DNA of 64,000 bases from Avibacterium paragallinarum (GTDB taxonomy: Bacteria; Pseudomonadota; Gammaproteobacteria; Enterobacterales; Pasteurellaceae), in the NCBI RefSeq assembly GCF_900450705.1, contig NZ_UGHK01000002.1:1740970-1804969 (forward strand), in the 5' to 3' direction. The translations under genes were made by a program, and so were the position numbers. Positions 63,360 through 64,000 of this stretch are shown in pieces; the stretch's first letter is position 1, and the number at the start of each line of letters is the position of its first letter. Below the pieces are notes generated by a model that saw only the letters and a list, made by a program, of their open reading frames with translations, did not search any database and had not been told where the DNA came from.

Positions 63360-64000
63360 TTAAACCGTTAAAGGCAATTGCCATTCAATCGGCAAAATGC
63401 GGTGCTGCTGTAAATACTGGTTGGTTTGAGAAAAATGCTGACAACCAAAAAAACCGCGATGTGCCGAAAGTGGCGAAGGGTGTGGTGCGGTGAGAACGCA
63501 ATGTTTTGTGCGGTCGATAAACTGCCCTTTTTTCTGGGCGTGGCTTCCCCACAGCAAAAAGACGAGATGCTCTCGTTGCTCGTTTAATGCGGCGATAACT
63601 CGATCAGTGAAGGTTTCCCAACCAAATTGCGAATGGGAATGGGCTTTGCCTTGTTCTACAGTGAGGACGGTGTTGAGAAGCAACACGCCTTGCTCAGCCC
63701 AAGACAATAAATAGCCATGCGATGGAATTTGGAAGCCCACATCAGCAGCCAGTTCTTTATAAATATTGACGAGCGAGGGCGGCGGTGCAATGCCAGGTTT
63801 AACAGAAAATGATAAGCCGTGGGCTTGGTTTGGACCGTGATAAGGATCTTGCCCTAAAATCACCACTTTCACTTGATCAAATTCGGTTAATTTGAAGGCA
63901 TTAAATACTTCATTACTGGGCGGATAGACAATTTTACCAGCTGCTTTTTCACGCTGGACTTGTTGTAAGATTTGCTGAAAATAGGGTTGGCTTTTTTCGT
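63360..64000 (-). CDS. ung: Uracil-DNA glycosylase, N-terminus cut by window edge
   Basis: Excises uracil from DNA. About 212 residues are visible: the open frame continues past the first internal ATG (63872) to the right edge with family-like sequence ([20 protein letters not shown]), so only a short N-terminus is missing. The catalytic [18 protein letters not shown] and the C-terminal [13 protein letters not shown] loop are present. The stop lies 20 bp before yaaA. Confidence 0.95.
   Translation of the reverse strand, partial: EKSQPYFQQILQQVQREKAAGKIVYPPSNEVFNAFKLTEFDQVKVVILGQDPYHGPNQAHGLSFSVKPGIAPPPSLVNIYKELAADVGFQIPSHGYLLSWAEQGVLLLNTVLTVEQGKAHSHSQFGWETFTDRVIAALNEQREHLVFLLWGSHAQKKGQFIDRTKHCVLTAPHPSPLSAHRGFFGCQHFSQTNQYLQQHRILPIEWQLPLTV

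Overview
The window is a stretch of chromosome from a gammaproteobacterium of the family Pasteurellaceae. The 9-mer AAGTGCGGT/ACCGCACTT, the Haemophilus influenzae-type DNA uptake signal sequence (USS), recurs throughout genes, spacers and terminators. Gene content fits: a short ArcB without PAS domain, comEA behind a CRP-S (Sxy-dependent) site, luxS, an NlpD/LppB lipoprotein and IS1016-type insertion sequences. I cannot name the species. The presence of ubiC argues against H. influenzae itself, which as far as I recall makes only demethylmenaquinone; Avibacterium, Aggregatibacter, Pasteurella or other Haemophilus-group taxa are possible.

Layout. 1-5.9 kb: galactose genes. galTK (minus; galK runs off the left edge) diverges from mglBAC (plus) across a CRP-controlled region. 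6.1-13.0 kb: a complete cytochrome c maturation operon ccmABCDEFGHI (minus). 13.2-14.0 kb: intact IS1016-like element. 14.0-19.4 kb: leuABCD with a leucine-rich leader peptide and attenuator, interrupted between leuB and leuC by a ~410-bp palindromic non-coding element. 19.6-22.4 kb: upp-uraA-hda (minus). 22.7-34.4 kb: ubiC followed by the his operon (minus, hisGDCBHAF-IE) with a His5 leader and attenuator. Between the his genes sit five guests: a RhuM-Fic protein, an HUH (IS200-like) transposase with hairpins, a DUF1016/YhcG nuclease, a thioredoxin-like protein and a membrane-anchored DUF2726 protein. 34.4-38.6 kb: methyltransferase, a tryptophan permease behind a TrpR-like operator, ppa and an M48 lipoprotein protease. 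38.6-42.8 kb: ispF-truD-surE-DedA-lipoprotein-nlpD (minus). 43.4-45.8 kb: HAD phosphatase, acetyltransferase, a yqaA gene broken by a stop codon, and luxS. 45.9-49.7 kb: hemW, rdgB, comEA and a purine permease (minus). 49.9-53.3 kb: galE, ampG and a BASS transporter. 53.6-55.9 kb: arcB and infA. 56.05-56.77 kb: second IS1016 copy, inverted and frameshifted. 56.8-64 kb: ltrA, pepB, ndk, pfkA and the ung-yaaA-lipoprotein-fieF cluster (ung runs off the right edge).

Most of the window is core metabolism: galactose uptake and the Leloir pathway, leucine and histidine synthesis, heme attachment to cytochromes, pyrimidine and purine salvage, and redox control. The sequence shows matching control: transcription attenuation for leu and his, CRP for galactose genes and pfkA, PurR for the purine permease, TrpR for the Trp permease and CRP-S for competence.

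The most unusual points are the his operon carrying five guest genes, and a family of 106-bp inverted-repeat elements (5888-5993, 53365-53470, and a decayed copy at 22484-22593) whose core closely resembles the Neisseria Correia element but whose ends differ. I found no rRNA, tRNA or CRISPR array.
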